Source: DATJWY01 sp035500775
GTDB lineage: Bacteria > Pseudomonadota > Alphaproteobacteria > Acetobacterales > Acetobacteraceae
Length of the DNA: 10,183 bases
Assembly: GCA_035500775.1 (NCBI GenBank)
Contig: DATJWY010000050.1
Location: 1-10,183 of the forward strand
Reading direction: 5' to 3'
Below are positions 1-7,045 of this stretch, in pieces. The translations under genes and the position numbers were made by a program. Position 1 is the stretch's first letter. Every line of letters starts with the position of its first letter. The notes beneath the pieces were generated by a model that saw only the letters and a program-made list of their open reading frames with translations, was not told where the DNA came from and did no database searches.

Positions 1-113
1 AAGGCAAGCCTTTGGAATCCTTTACTTAAGTAATGGGGGTCTGGGGCCTCAAGGCCCCGTCGTGCGAAGCACGCCTTCGCGTGACGGGTCCAGGGCGGAG
101 CCCTGGCCTTCCC
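1..113. repeat. Composite palindromic extragenic repeat, copy 1 (left end cut by window)
   Basis: Seen directly: a chain of short palindromes. It starts with a truncated AAGGC/GCCTT hairpin (1-15), then the palindrome TTACTTAAGTAA (22-33), then GGGGCCTCAAGGCCCC (43-58), then an extra hairpin CGTGC-GAA-GCACG (61-73) not present in the other copies, and finally a right arm around CCAGGGC...GCCCTGG (86-112). The stretch 1-58 matches 8202-8261 almost base for base. The last codons and stop of the minus-strand udgX gene lie inside this copy. The left arm is outside the window. Confidence 0.85.
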
Positions 114-741
114 TCCCCCCGCAACCAACCAACGCAACGGCGCGGCGCAGATCCTGGACGAAGGCCGCGTATTCCCGCCGCTTCACCGCCTCGTCCGGCA
201 GGCGCAGCAGATAGGAGGGATGCACGGTGGCAAGGGCGCACGCCCCCTCGCCCAATGGGATCGGCGTGCCGCGCTCGCGGCTGATGGTCGCCACGCGGCC
301 CAGCACCGCCCGCGACGCGGTTGTCCCGAGCATTACGATGACCGCCGGCTTCACCATTTCCCGTTCCTGGTCCAGCCAGAACCGGCAGGCCTTGATCTCC
401 GGCATGGTCGGCTTCTGATGGAGGCGCCGCTTGCCGCGCGGCTTGAATTTGAAGTGCTTCACCGCATTGGTGACATAGACGAGGCGCCGGTCGATCCCGG
501 CTTCCTCCAGCGCCCGGTTGAGCAACTGTCCGGCGGGACCAATGAAGGGACGACCGAGCAGATCCTCCTGATCGCCGGGTTGTTCGCCGATCAGCATCAG
601 GCGGGCATCCGCCGGCCCCTCGCCGAACACCGTCCGCGTGGCATGCGCCCAGAGATCGCAGCGCCGGCAGGAGGCGGCTTCCTGGGCCATTGCCGCCAGA
701 TGGTTCGCGGAGGGAGGCGCAACGGCGGATTCATCAGACAT
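49..741 (-). CDS. udgX: UdgX-type uracil-DNA binding protein (uracil-DNA glycosylase superfamily, family 4-like, Fe-S)
   Basis: Predicted 230-residue protein of the uracil-DNA glycosylase superfamily. Seen: GEQPGDQED at residues 52-60 (active-site motif A), GRPFIGPAG at 63-71, the insertion KRRLH at 104-108, and HPSYLLR at 174-180 (DNA-intercalation motif). Known: GEQPG plus a KRRIH loop marks UdgX, whose mycobacterial member excises uracil and then stays covalently bound to the DNA through the loop histidine; H108 would be that residue. Cys25 and Cys28 (CRRC) and Cys119 fit the 4Fe-4S cluster of family 4/5 enzymes; the fourth ligand is not obvious, with Cys168 a candidate. The start is the first ATG, preceded by only a weak purine stretch. 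Residues from about 203 to 230 are encoded by the flanking repeat and are unlikely to belong to the fold. It lies last in a run of four minus-strand genes, 68 bp after cysE. Confidence 0.85.
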   Translation of the reverse strand: MSDESAVAPPSANHLAAMAQEAASCRRCDLWAHATRTVFGEGPADARLMLIGEQPGDQEDLLGRPFIGPAGQLLNRALEEAGIDRRLVYVTNAVKHFKFKPRGKRRLHQKPTMPEIKACRFWLDQEREMVKPAVIVMLGTTASRAVLGRVATISRERGTPIPLGEGACALATVHPSYLLRLPDEAVKRREYAAFVQDLRRAVALVGCGGREGQGSALDPSREGVLRTTGP

Positions 742-809
742 GAACGGCCCTGTCTTCCACCAGGGCGACCGCGCGGCCCCTCGCCCCTCTGCCGGCGCGG
801 CCGCCAGGC

Positions 810-1646
810 TCAGATCATGTAGTCGAGCGGCGGCAGCATCTGGTCCATGGTCAGCGCCGGCAGCCCGGTATGGCGGGTGCCGACCACGCGCGCGGGGTTG
901 CCGACCACGGTGGTGTAGGGATGCACCGGCTCCAGCACGATGCTGCCCGCGCCCACCTTGGCGCCCTCGCCCACCTCGATATTGCCGAGGATCTTCGCCC
1001 CGGCGCCGATCAGCACGCCGCGCCGGATCTTCGGATGCCGGTCGCCGCAGCTCTTGCCGGTGCCGCCCAGCGTCACCCCCTGCAGGATGGAAACGTCGTT
1101 CTCCACCACGGCGGTCTCGCCGATCACCAGGGCGGTGCCATGGTCGATCAGGATGCCGCGGCCGAGCCGGGCCGCCGGATGGATATCGACCGCGAACACC
1201 TCGGAGGCGCGGCTCTGCAGGTGCCGCGCGAGATGGGTGCGGCCGCGCCGATAGAGCGCGTGCGAGATGCGGTACGCCTGCAAGGCATGGAAGCCCTTGA
1301 AGAAGAGGAACGGGGTCAGCAGGTCGGGGCAGGCCGGATCGCGGTCGCGCACTGCGGTCAGGTCAATCACCGCCGATTCAACGACCTCCGGATTGTTGTC
1401 CAGCACCTCCGCCATCACGGCGCCGAGCGCCGGGGCGGCGAACTCCGCATTGGCGAGCTTGCTCGCGAGGCGCTGGCCGAGCGCGTCGGCGAAGCAATCA
1501 TGCCGGAGCACGGCATCGCTGATCGGCGCCGCCATGGCCCGGTCATGCTCCACGACGCCAACCGCTTCCTGGCGGATGGTGCTCCAGAACGTGTCCACGG
1601 TGGAGAGCGGGGTCTGGACGTGGGCGACGGACTCGCTGTTCCGCAT
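810..1646 (-). CDS. cysE: Serine O-acetyltransferase
   Basis: Transfers acetyl from acetyl-CoA to L-serine, giving O-acetylserine, the precursor of cysteine; cytoplasmic. The 278-residue protein has the helical N-terminal SATase domain (about 18-125) followed by the left-handed beta-helix of hexapeptide repeats (about 150-255). D154 and H169 (in DIHPAA...IDHG) are spaced like the catalytic Asp143/His158 pair of E. coli CysE, and H204 in GDRHPKIRRG fits His193. The chain ends in Ile; in enterobacterial CysE the terminal Ile inserts into the CysK active site to form the cysteine synthase complex. I chose the ATG at 1646 because AAGGAA lies 8 nt upstream (1655-1660) and the alignment begins there; the open frame continues to 1925 with low-complexity Arg/Pro sequence and no family similarity. 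A 16-bp palindrome (1671-1686) sits in the leader. It is 136 bp downstream of the UPF0114 gene. Confidence 0.96.
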   Translation of the reverse strand: MRNSESVAHVQTPLSTVDTFWSTIRQEAVGVVEHDRAMAAPISDAVLRHDCFADALGQRLASKLANAEFAAPALGAVMAEVLDNNPEVVESAVIDLTAVRDRDPACPDLLTPFLFFKGFHALQAYRISHALYRRGRTHLARHLQSRASEVFAVDIHPAARLGRGILIDHGTALVIGETAVVENDVSILQGVTLGGTGKSCGDRHPKIRRGVLIGAGAKILGNIEVGEGAKVGAGSIVLEPVHPYTTVVGNPARVVGTRHTGLPALTMDQMLPPLDYMI

Positions 1647-1670
1647 ATGACGGGTTCCTTGCGTGAAGAG

Positions 1671-1686
1671 CGGAGGCGCGCCTCCG
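1671..1686. promoter_or_regulatory. Perfect 16-bp palindrome in the cysE leader
   Basis: CGGAGGCGCGCCTCCG is a perfect inverted repeat, 10 nt upstream of the cysE Shine-Dalgarno sequence. It could form a 6-bp RNA hairpin with a CGCG loop or serve as an operator for a dimeric regulator. I recognise no specific regulator site, and palindromes arise readily in GC-rich DNA, so function is a guess. Confidence 0.35.
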
Positions 1687-1782
1687 TTGCCGGGAGATAG
1701 GAAGATGCGGCGGGAAACACCATAGCGCCGGGCGACGCGAGACGCGCGGCGAGAGATGGGGCGCGCCCGCGCCGGCCCCCGC

Positions 1783-2325
1783 TCAGCCGGCCGGCGGCGC
1801 GCCGGGGTGGGCCGGCGCGGCATGCGCGGCCGGAGCCCGGTCCGTCCAGGCCAGCAACAGGCCGGCGAGGCAGAAGGCGAGCAGGACCACGACGCCCGGA
1901 AGGATGGCGGCGAGCGTGGTCTCATCGCTGGTCAGGTAAGTCTCCAGCAGAGAGATCGCGGCGATCATCGCCACCGAGCTGATGACCTTCAGCTTCAAAA
2001 GGCTGAAACCGAAATGCCTGAGCCCTTCCGGCCGGTCTTCCTCCTGGCCCGGCAAGAGCGGCAAGACGAAATCGTGCCAGCTACCGACCGTCACCATCAG
2101 CAACAGGTTGGCGATGAAGGAAAGGTCGATCAGCTTCAGCGCGAACAACAGGAATGCGCTCACGCTCATTTCGAGCAGGCCTGGAATGGTCTTGACCAGG
2201 ATGAACAGGACTTCCACGACGACAAGGAAGAGCGCGACCAGCAATCCGGCATAGATCGGCGCCAGCAGCCAGCGTCCGGCAAACATCACCTGGCCGAGAC
2301 GGCGGGACGGAAGGGGAAGTGCCAT
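1783..2325 (-). CDS. UPF0114 (YqhA/TIGR00645-like) inner-membrane protein
   Basis: Predicted 180-residue integral membrane protein of unknown function. It resembles E. coli YqhA (UPF0114): RWLLAPIYAGL near the N terminus (18-28), a central segment with LIDLSFIANLLLMVTVGSWHDFV (65-87), and LKLKVISSVAMIAAISLLETYL (110-131). Four hydrophobic segments are visible at about 19-44, 58-80, 111-128 and 138-160. The C terminus is an Ala/Pro/His-rich tail, so the protein is somewhat longer than the roughly 164-residue E. coli member. The ATG at 2325 best fits family length (AGGA about 13-16 nt upstream); in-frame ATGs at 2376, 2364 and 2286 are alternatives. It lies 113 bp downstream of the ubiH-family gene and upstream of cysE; nothing in the neighbourhood reveals its job. 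Confidence 0.85.
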   Translation of the reverse strand: MALPLPSRRLGQVMFAGRWLLAPIYAGLLVALFLVVVEVLFILVKTIPGLLEMSVSAFLLFALKLIDLSFIANLLLMVTVGSWHDFVLPLLPGQEEDRPEGLRHFGFSLLKLKVISSVAMIAAISLLETYLTSDETTLAAILPGVVVLLAFCLAGLLLAWTDRAPAAHAAPAHPGAPPAG

Positions 2326-2376
2326 GGGACCGAGGATCCTGTTCCGATGCGGGGCGTGTCCCATTTTCGGCGACAA

Positions 2377-2413
2377 GACCGGGTTCCTGGCAAGGGATTT
2401 CGCCAGGCCGGTC
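2377..2413 (-). terminator. Hairpin downstream of the ubiH-family gene, possible weak terminator
   Basis: GACCGG (2377-2382) pairs with CCGGTC (2408-2413), and CCTGGC (2386-2391) pairs with GCCAGG (2402-2407), separated by a three-base bulge on one side and a 10-nt loop. It begins about 25 bp after the minus-strand stop at 2439. There is no clear T-run on the minus strand, so intrinsic termination would be weak. Attenuation between the two genes or mRNA 3'-end protection are alternatives. Confidence 0.45.
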
Positions 2414-2438
2414 TGGCCTTCTTTCGGGCGGAACGATC

Positions 2439-3653
2439 CTACGAGGCGAGCCGCGAGCCCATCCCCATCGCCTGGCGCATGAAGGCGCGCTTGAGCCCCG
2501 GCATCCGGTGCACCCCGGCGATGCCGAGATCCCGCGCGAGGCGCAGCACCGGGTTGTTGGTGCTGAACAGGCGGTCGAGCGTATCCATTCCCAGCATCAT
2601 CAGCATGTTGTCCGGCCGGCGCTGGCGCTGGTAGCGCGCGAGCAGGGCCGGATCGCCCGGATCCTCGCCCGCCGCGATGGCCTCGCGCAGCAATTCGGCC
2701 AGCACCTCGATGTCGCGGAAGCCGAGATTGAGCCCCTGGCCGGCGATCGGGTGCACGCCATGCGCGGCGTCACCGATCAGGGCGAGCCGGGTATCGACAT
2801 AACGCTGCGCGTAGAGCGCCGAGAGCGGATACAGCCAGCGCCGCCCGATCGGCCGCACCCAGCCGAGATGGTCGCCCATGCGGCGCAGGATCTCGCGGGC
2901 GAAGGCGGCATCGTCGAGCTGGATCAGCCGCTCCGCCAGGGCTGAGCGTTCGGTCCAGACCAGGGCCGAAATATTCTCCGCCTCCGCCGTGCCGCGGAGC
3001 GGCAACTGCGCGAACGGACCGGAGGGCAGGAAATGCTCGAGCGCGGTGTTGTGGTGCGGCTTCTCATGCGCGACGGCGCAGACGATGCCGCTCTGGTGAT
3101 ACGGAATCCGGGTGACGCCGATGCCGGCCTCGGCGCGCAGCTTGCTCTGCCTGCCATCCGCCGCGATCACCAGCCGGCAAGCGATGACGGGACCATCGAC
3201 GACATGCACCTTCGCGCCCTCGGGCGAACGCTCCACCCGGGCCTGTGCCGGAGCGTACACAGCGAGTCCGGGCAAGGCGTGCAGGCGCGCGTTCAACGCT
3301 ACGCGCAGGCTGCGCGCCTCCACCATCCAGCCGACCGGCTCGTCGCCGACATCGCGATAGTCGAAATGCAGGAACAAACGCGAGGCGGGCCGGCCGATCT
3401 GCCCGTCCGACACCCGGATCTGCTCGATCGGGCACGATGACGCCGGCAGCAGGTCCCACAGCCCGGCTTCTTCCAGCAGACGGCGCGGCCCGGCGGCGAT
3501 CGCATAGGCCCGGCCGTCGAAATCGGGATGCTCCATCGGCTGGAGCGGAGCCTGGTCGATAATGGCGGTGGAAACCCCCGCCCCGGCCAGCAGGCAGGCG
3601 AGGCTGGCCCCGACCGGGCCCGCCCCCACGATCACGACATCCACCGTCTTCAT
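2439..3653 (-). CDS. UbiH/UbiF/COQ6-family FAD-dependent ubiquinone biosynthesis hydroxylase
   Basis: Flavoprotein monooxygenase expected to hydroxylate the aromatic ring of a ubiquinone precursor using O2 and NAD(P)H, at the inner membrane. The 404-residue protein has the full class A layout: dinucleotide-binding GAGPVG at 10-15, the ADG motif at 165-167 in a stretch contacting FAD and NAD(P)H, GDAAH at 294-298, and the family signature HPIAGQGLNLGFRD at 301-314, then YQRQRRPDN at 341-349. Which ring position is modified (UbiH, UbiF, UbiI or alphaproteobacterial UbiL role) cannot be read from the sequence, so no symbol is given. The ATG at 3653 has AGGAA about 6 nt upstream (3660-3664). It is the first of four minus-strand genes and is divergent from glnK. 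Confidence 0.93.
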   Translation of the reverse strand: MKTVDVVIVGAGPVGASLACLLAGAGVSTAIIDQAPLQPMEHPDFDGRAYAIAAGPRRLLEEAGLWDLLPASSCPIEQIRVSDGQIGRPASRLFLHFDYRDVGDEPVGWMVEARSLRVALNARLHALPGLAVYAPAQARVERSPEGAKVHVVDGPVIACRLVIAADGRQSKLRAEAGIGVTRIPYHQSGIVCAVAHEKPHHNTALEHFLPSGPFAQLPLRGTAEAENISALVWTERSALAERLIQLDDAAFAREILRRMGDHLGWVRPIGRRWLYPLSALYAQRYVDTRLALIGDAAHGVHPIAGQGLNLGFRDIEVLAELLREAIAAGEDPGDPALLARYQRQRRPDNMLMMLGMDTLDRLFSTNNPVLRLARDLGIAGVHRMPGLKRAFMRQAMGMGSRLAS

Positions 3654-3727
3654 GCTCTGTTCCTAGCCCAACCGCGGTGCCGGCGCCACCCGCCCCCGGC
3701 TGCACGGCGTTCGATCCAATCTGCCCA

Positions 3728-3762
3728 ATTCGTACGCATCATTTCGACACAATAGAATAATG
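3728..3762. promoter_or_regulatory. AT-rich island in the divergent ubiH-family/glnK region
   Basis: This is the most AT-rich stretch of the 288-bp divergent region (for example AATAGAATAATG at 3751-3762). It probably houses basal sigma-70 promoter elements for one or both directions. No convincing paired -35/-10 hexamers can be assigned by eye, so strand is left open. TGCCG at 3761-3765 and CGGCA at 3777-3781 form an imperfect inverted pair nearby, at a plausible distance upstream of the sigma-54-like promoter. Confidence 0.35.
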
Positions 3763-3824
3763 CCGCCAAGGTGGAACGGCATGGCCGGGAAGCGATATCG
3801 CGGTATGGCGCCCGAATTTGGACC

Positions 3825-3848
3825 GCCGGACACTTATTCCGGTCCGGC
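3825..3848. promoter_or_regulatory. 7-bp inverted repeat just upstream of the glnK sigma-54-like promoter
   Basis: GCCGGAC (3825-3831) and GTCCGGC (3842-3848) are perfect inverted arms around a 10-nt AT-rich centre, ending about 20 bp before the -24 element. The position suits an operator, but the half-site does not match the usual NtrC half-site GCAC, so the binding protein, if any, is unknown. Confidence 0.35.
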
Positions 3849-3867
3849 GACGACCGGGCCGGAATGA

Positions 3868-3883
3868 CGGCACGTTTCTTGGA
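3868..3883 (+). promoter_or_regulatory. Sigma-54-like (-24/-12) promoter for glnK-amtB
   Basis: CGGCACGTTTCTTGGA matches the sigma-54 consensus TGGCACG-N4-TTGCW at 9 of its 11 specified positions on the 16-nt footprint that counts W as matched, missing at the first T and at the C of the -12 GC. Spacing between the -24 GG and the -12 pair is the required 10 bp. Predicted transcription start is near 3894, leaving a leader of about 48 nt before the glnK ATG. glnK-amtB operons are commonly driven by NtrC and sigma-54 under nitrogen limitation, which agrees. The -12 GG in place of GC is the main weakness. Confidence 0.6.
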
Positions 3884-3941
3884 AGATCATTCGATCATGC
3901 CGCATCCCGTTGCGGGCGGCGGATCAAGGAAGGAAGGTGCG

Positions 3942-4280
3942 ATGAAGCTCGTGATGGCGATCATCAAGCCCTTCAAACTCGACGATGTGCGGGAGGCCCT
4001 GACGCCGCTTGGCGTGCAGGGACTGACCGTCACCGAGGTGAAGGGCTTCGGCCGGCAGAAGGGTCAGACGGAGATCTACAGGGGCGCCGAGTACCAGGTC
4101 AGCTTCCTGCCTAAGGTAAAGATCGAGGTCGTGATTCCGGACGATCTGGTGGAGCAGGTCGTCGAGGCGATCATGCGCTCCGCCCAGACCGGCAAGATTG
4201 GCGACGGCAAGATCTTCGTACTGGATGTGGAGCGCGCCGTGCGCATCCGCACCGGCGAGACCGACGCGGCCGCCCTGTAA
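3942..4280 (+). CDS. glnK: PII nitrogen-regulatory signal protein (GlnK/GlnB family)
   Basis: Small trimeric sensor of nitrogen (2-oxoglutarate) and energy (ATP/ADP) status; when linked to amtB it binds and blocks the ammonium channel under nitrogen sufficiency. The 112-residue protein is full length for PII. It has the T-loop (about 37-55) with Y51, the residue uridylylated by GlnD, in the sequence IYRGAEYQV, the nucleotide-binding TGKIGDGKIFV at 83-93, and basic R101/R103 in the C-terminal segment. The ATG at 3942 follows a strong AAGGAAGGAAGG (3926-3937); the frame is open upstream to 3771, but that part shows no PII similarity. The stop is 11 bp before amtB, so the two are co-transcribed. 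The glnK name rests on linkage to amtB; a GlnB-like role in other pathways cannot be excluded. Confidence 0.95.
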   Translation: MKLVMAIIKPFKLDDVREALTPLGVQGLTVTEVKGFGRQKGQTEIYRGAEYQVSFLPKVKIEVVIPDDLVEQVVEAIMRSAQTGKIGDGKIFVLDVERAVRIRTGETDAAAL

Positions 4281-4291
4281 GAGGAAGAACA

Positions 4292-5656
<1,365 letters not shown>

Positions 5657-5688
5657 TCCCGGCTCTCCCCGCACGGTGCTGAAACCGG

Positions 5689-5733
5689 GCGTCTGCTGCT
5701 TCCACCGAAGCGGCAGACGCTCGAAGTTTTTTT
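5689..5733 (+). terminator. Rho-independent terminator of glnK-amtB
   Basis: A 13-bp stem (5689-5701 pairing with 5708-5720, one G-U wobble) closes a CCACCG loop and is followed after 6 nt by seven T residues (5727-5733). It lies 33 bp after the amtB stop. The stem is GC-rich at its base (GCGTCTGC/GCAGACGC). It is the clearest intrinsic terminator in the window. Confidence 0.85.
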
Positions 5734-5780
5734 AAGGCTCTGAGGCAGCCCCGTGTGCACTGAAAAAAGGCGTTCAAGAC

Positions 5781-5947
5781 AAGACCAGGGCTCTGCCCTG
5801 GACCCGCCAAGGGCCGGGAGGCCCTTGGAACCCATTATTTTCGTAGCGCACCTGAGGTTCAGGGCTGACGACCGATACAGCCTGGAAAAAGAATGGATTG
5901 CAAAGGCTTAGCCTTTGCTGGGGTCCAGGGGCAAAGCCCCTGGCCTT
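5781..5947. repeat. Composite palindromic extragenic repeat, copy 2 (between convergent genes)
   Basis: Left arm at 5781-5805 contains the hairpin CCAGGGCTCTGCCCTGG. A perfect 9-bp stem with GGGA loop follows at 5807-5828. Next is a repeat-like CCATTATTTTCGTA remnant, then a unique stretch of about 45 bp. A second hairpin CAAAGGCTTAGCCTTTG lies at 5901-5917, and the right arm at 5921-5947 contains CCAGGGGCAAAGCCCCTGG. Left and right arms are imperfect inverted copies of one another. The right arm ends 6 bp before the stop codon of the minus-strand regulatory-protein gene. It may be one element with inverted ends or two adjoining units. No coding sequence is seen between 5657 and 5952; amtB terminates at its own hairpin before the repeat. 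Confidence 0.85.
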
Positions 5948-5952
5948 CCCTA

Positions 5953-6813
5953 TTACTGTTCCTGCGCCGCCTTGCGGTGGCGTTCGTGCCAGGCATCCAT
6001 CATTTGCAGTACGGTCGCCGCCGTCTCCTCGATCGAGCGGCGGGTGACATCCACCACGGGCCAGCCGCGCCGCGTGCAAAGCCGGCGGGCCCAGAGCAGC
6101 TCCGCCTTCACCGCCTCGACATCGACATAGTCGCCGCTGTCCTGCCGCACCCCGCCCGGCTGTCCCTGCCCGATCAGCTTCAGCCGGTGGCGGCGGATCT
6201 CGATCAGCGAGGAGGGATCGATCGTCAACCCGACCACGGGACAGCGCGGATCCTCGAGGCCCGGCGGATCGGGCAGACCGGGCACCAGCGGCACGTTGGC
6301 GGCCTTGATGCCGCGATTGGCGAGGTAGAACGAGGTCGGCGTCTTCGAGCTGCGGGAGACGCCGACCAGCACCACATCGGCCTCGGCAATGCCTGCCTGC
6401 ATCTGCCCGTCATCATGCGCCAGCACGTAATGCATGGCGTCGATCCGGCGGAAATAATCCGCATCCAGCACGTATTGCCGGCCCGGACGGGCGCCGGCCT
6501 TCTCGCCGATATATTCCTGCAGCACGTCGAGCACCGGCTGCAGCACATTGACCAGCGGCACGCCAAGGCGGCGGCAGGTGGTCTCAAGGTCATGGCTCAG
6601 CGCCTTGTCGATGACGCTGGAAAGCACCGGGCCGGGCTCGGCCTCGATGCCCTCCAGCACCCGGTGCAGCTGGAAGCGCGTCCGGATCAGGCTCCACCGA
6701 TGGTAGACCATCTGGACATGCTCGAACTGCGCCACCGTGGCGCGGGCGAGGGAATTCAGCGTCTCGCCCGTGGCGTCGGAAACGAGATGCAGGTTGATCC
6801 GATGCTCTGTCAT
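5953..6813 (-). CDS. Pyruvate,phosphate dikinase regulatory protein (bifunctional kinase/pyrophosphorylase, DUF299)
   Basis: Predicted to switch PPDK (or PEP synthetase) off by ADP-dependent phosphorylation of a threonine and on again by phosphate-dependent, pyrophosphate-forming dephosphorylation, thereby setting flux between pyruvate and PEP. The 286-residue protein opens with LHLVSDATGETLNSLARA (8-25), characteristic of the family, and carries the P-loop-like GVSRSSKTPTS at 151-161 with K157. The ATG at 6813 begins where family similarity begins; the frame is open to 7068, but that extension runs through the DnaA-box region and looks non-coding. No strong Shine-Dalgarno is seen; two TTATCC motifs occupy the immediate leader. 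It is convergent with amtB and divergent from hemE. Whether PPDK or PEP synthetase is the target cannot be decided here. Confidence 0.93.
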   Translation of the reverse strand: MTEHRINLHLVSDATGETLNSLARATVAQFEHVQMVYHRWSLIRTRFQLHRVLEGIEAEPGPVLSSVIDKALSHDLETTCRRLGVPLVNVLQPVLDVLQEYIGEKAGARPGRQYVLDADYFRRIDAMHYVLAHDDGQMQAGIAEADVVLVGVSRSSKTPTSFYLANRGIKAANVPLVPGLPDPPGLEDPRCPVVGLTIDPSSLIEIRRHRLKLIGQGQPGGVRQDSGDYVDVEAVKAELLWARRLCTRRGWPVVDVTRRSIEETAATVLQMMDAWHERHRKAAQEQ

Positions 6814-6818
6814 GCGTG

Positions 6819-6836
6819 CGAGGATAACGGGGATAA
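6819..6836 (-). promoter_or_regulatory. Two tandem degenerate DnaA boxes
   Basis: On the minus strand TTATCCTCG (6827-6819) and TTATCCCCG (6836-6828) are abutting 9-mers, each with the TTATCC core and two mismatches to TTATCCACA. They lie 5-23 bp upstream of the regulatory-protein start codon. Confidence 0.5.
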
Positions 6837-6877
6837 CCGGCTTGCACAGCCACTCCGTTTTGGCGCGGCGAGAGAGT

Positions 6878-6886
6878 CGTGGACAA
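6878..6886 (-). promoter_or_regulatory. Degenerate DnaA box
   Basis: TTGTCCACG on the minus strand has two mismatches to the consensus. Its flank (ACAACCGG) resembles that of the tandem box at 6828-6840 (ATAACCGG). Confidence 0.45.
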
Positions 6887-6993
6887 CCGGGCATCTCGGG
6901 CGTACCTCGGGACCGAATCCCGGCCGGCGATGGGCGAATCCGGGATGAATCGGGAAATCCGCGACAATTCAACGGGCTGGCATGTGCAAAGCC

Positions 6994-7002
6994 TGTGGAT
7001 GA
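6994..7002 (-). promoter_or_regulatory. DnaA box with one mismatch
   Basis: TCATCCACA on the minus strand differs from TTATCCACA only at position 2. It faces the perfect box 35 bp away. Confidence 0.6.
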
Positions 7003-7036
7003 CCGGAGGGGCAGATCCGGAATATCGGGTACCCCG

Positions 7037-7045
7037 TTATCCACA
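7037..7045 (+). promoter_or_regulatory. Perfect DnaA box
   Basis: TTATCCACA is an exact match to the consensus high-affinity DnaA site. It lies 79 bp upstream of the hemE ATG. Confidence 0.8.

Noticed and set aside
1647..1925. N-terminal extension of CysE to an upstream ATG
   Set aside because: Low-complexity Arg/Pro/Ser stretch overlapping the 3' end of the UPF0114 gene; a good ribosome site precedes the ATG at 1646.
3690..3720. NtrC site around the GGTG...CACC palindrome near 3677-3691 and TGCAC at 3701
   Set aside because: Half-sites are in the wrong polarity or unpaired compared with TGCAC...GTGCA.
3771..3941. N-terminal extension of GlnK
   Set aside because: PII proteins start at MKLVMAIIKP; the extension covers the putative sigma-54 promoter, and a strong ribosome site precedes the ATG at 3942.
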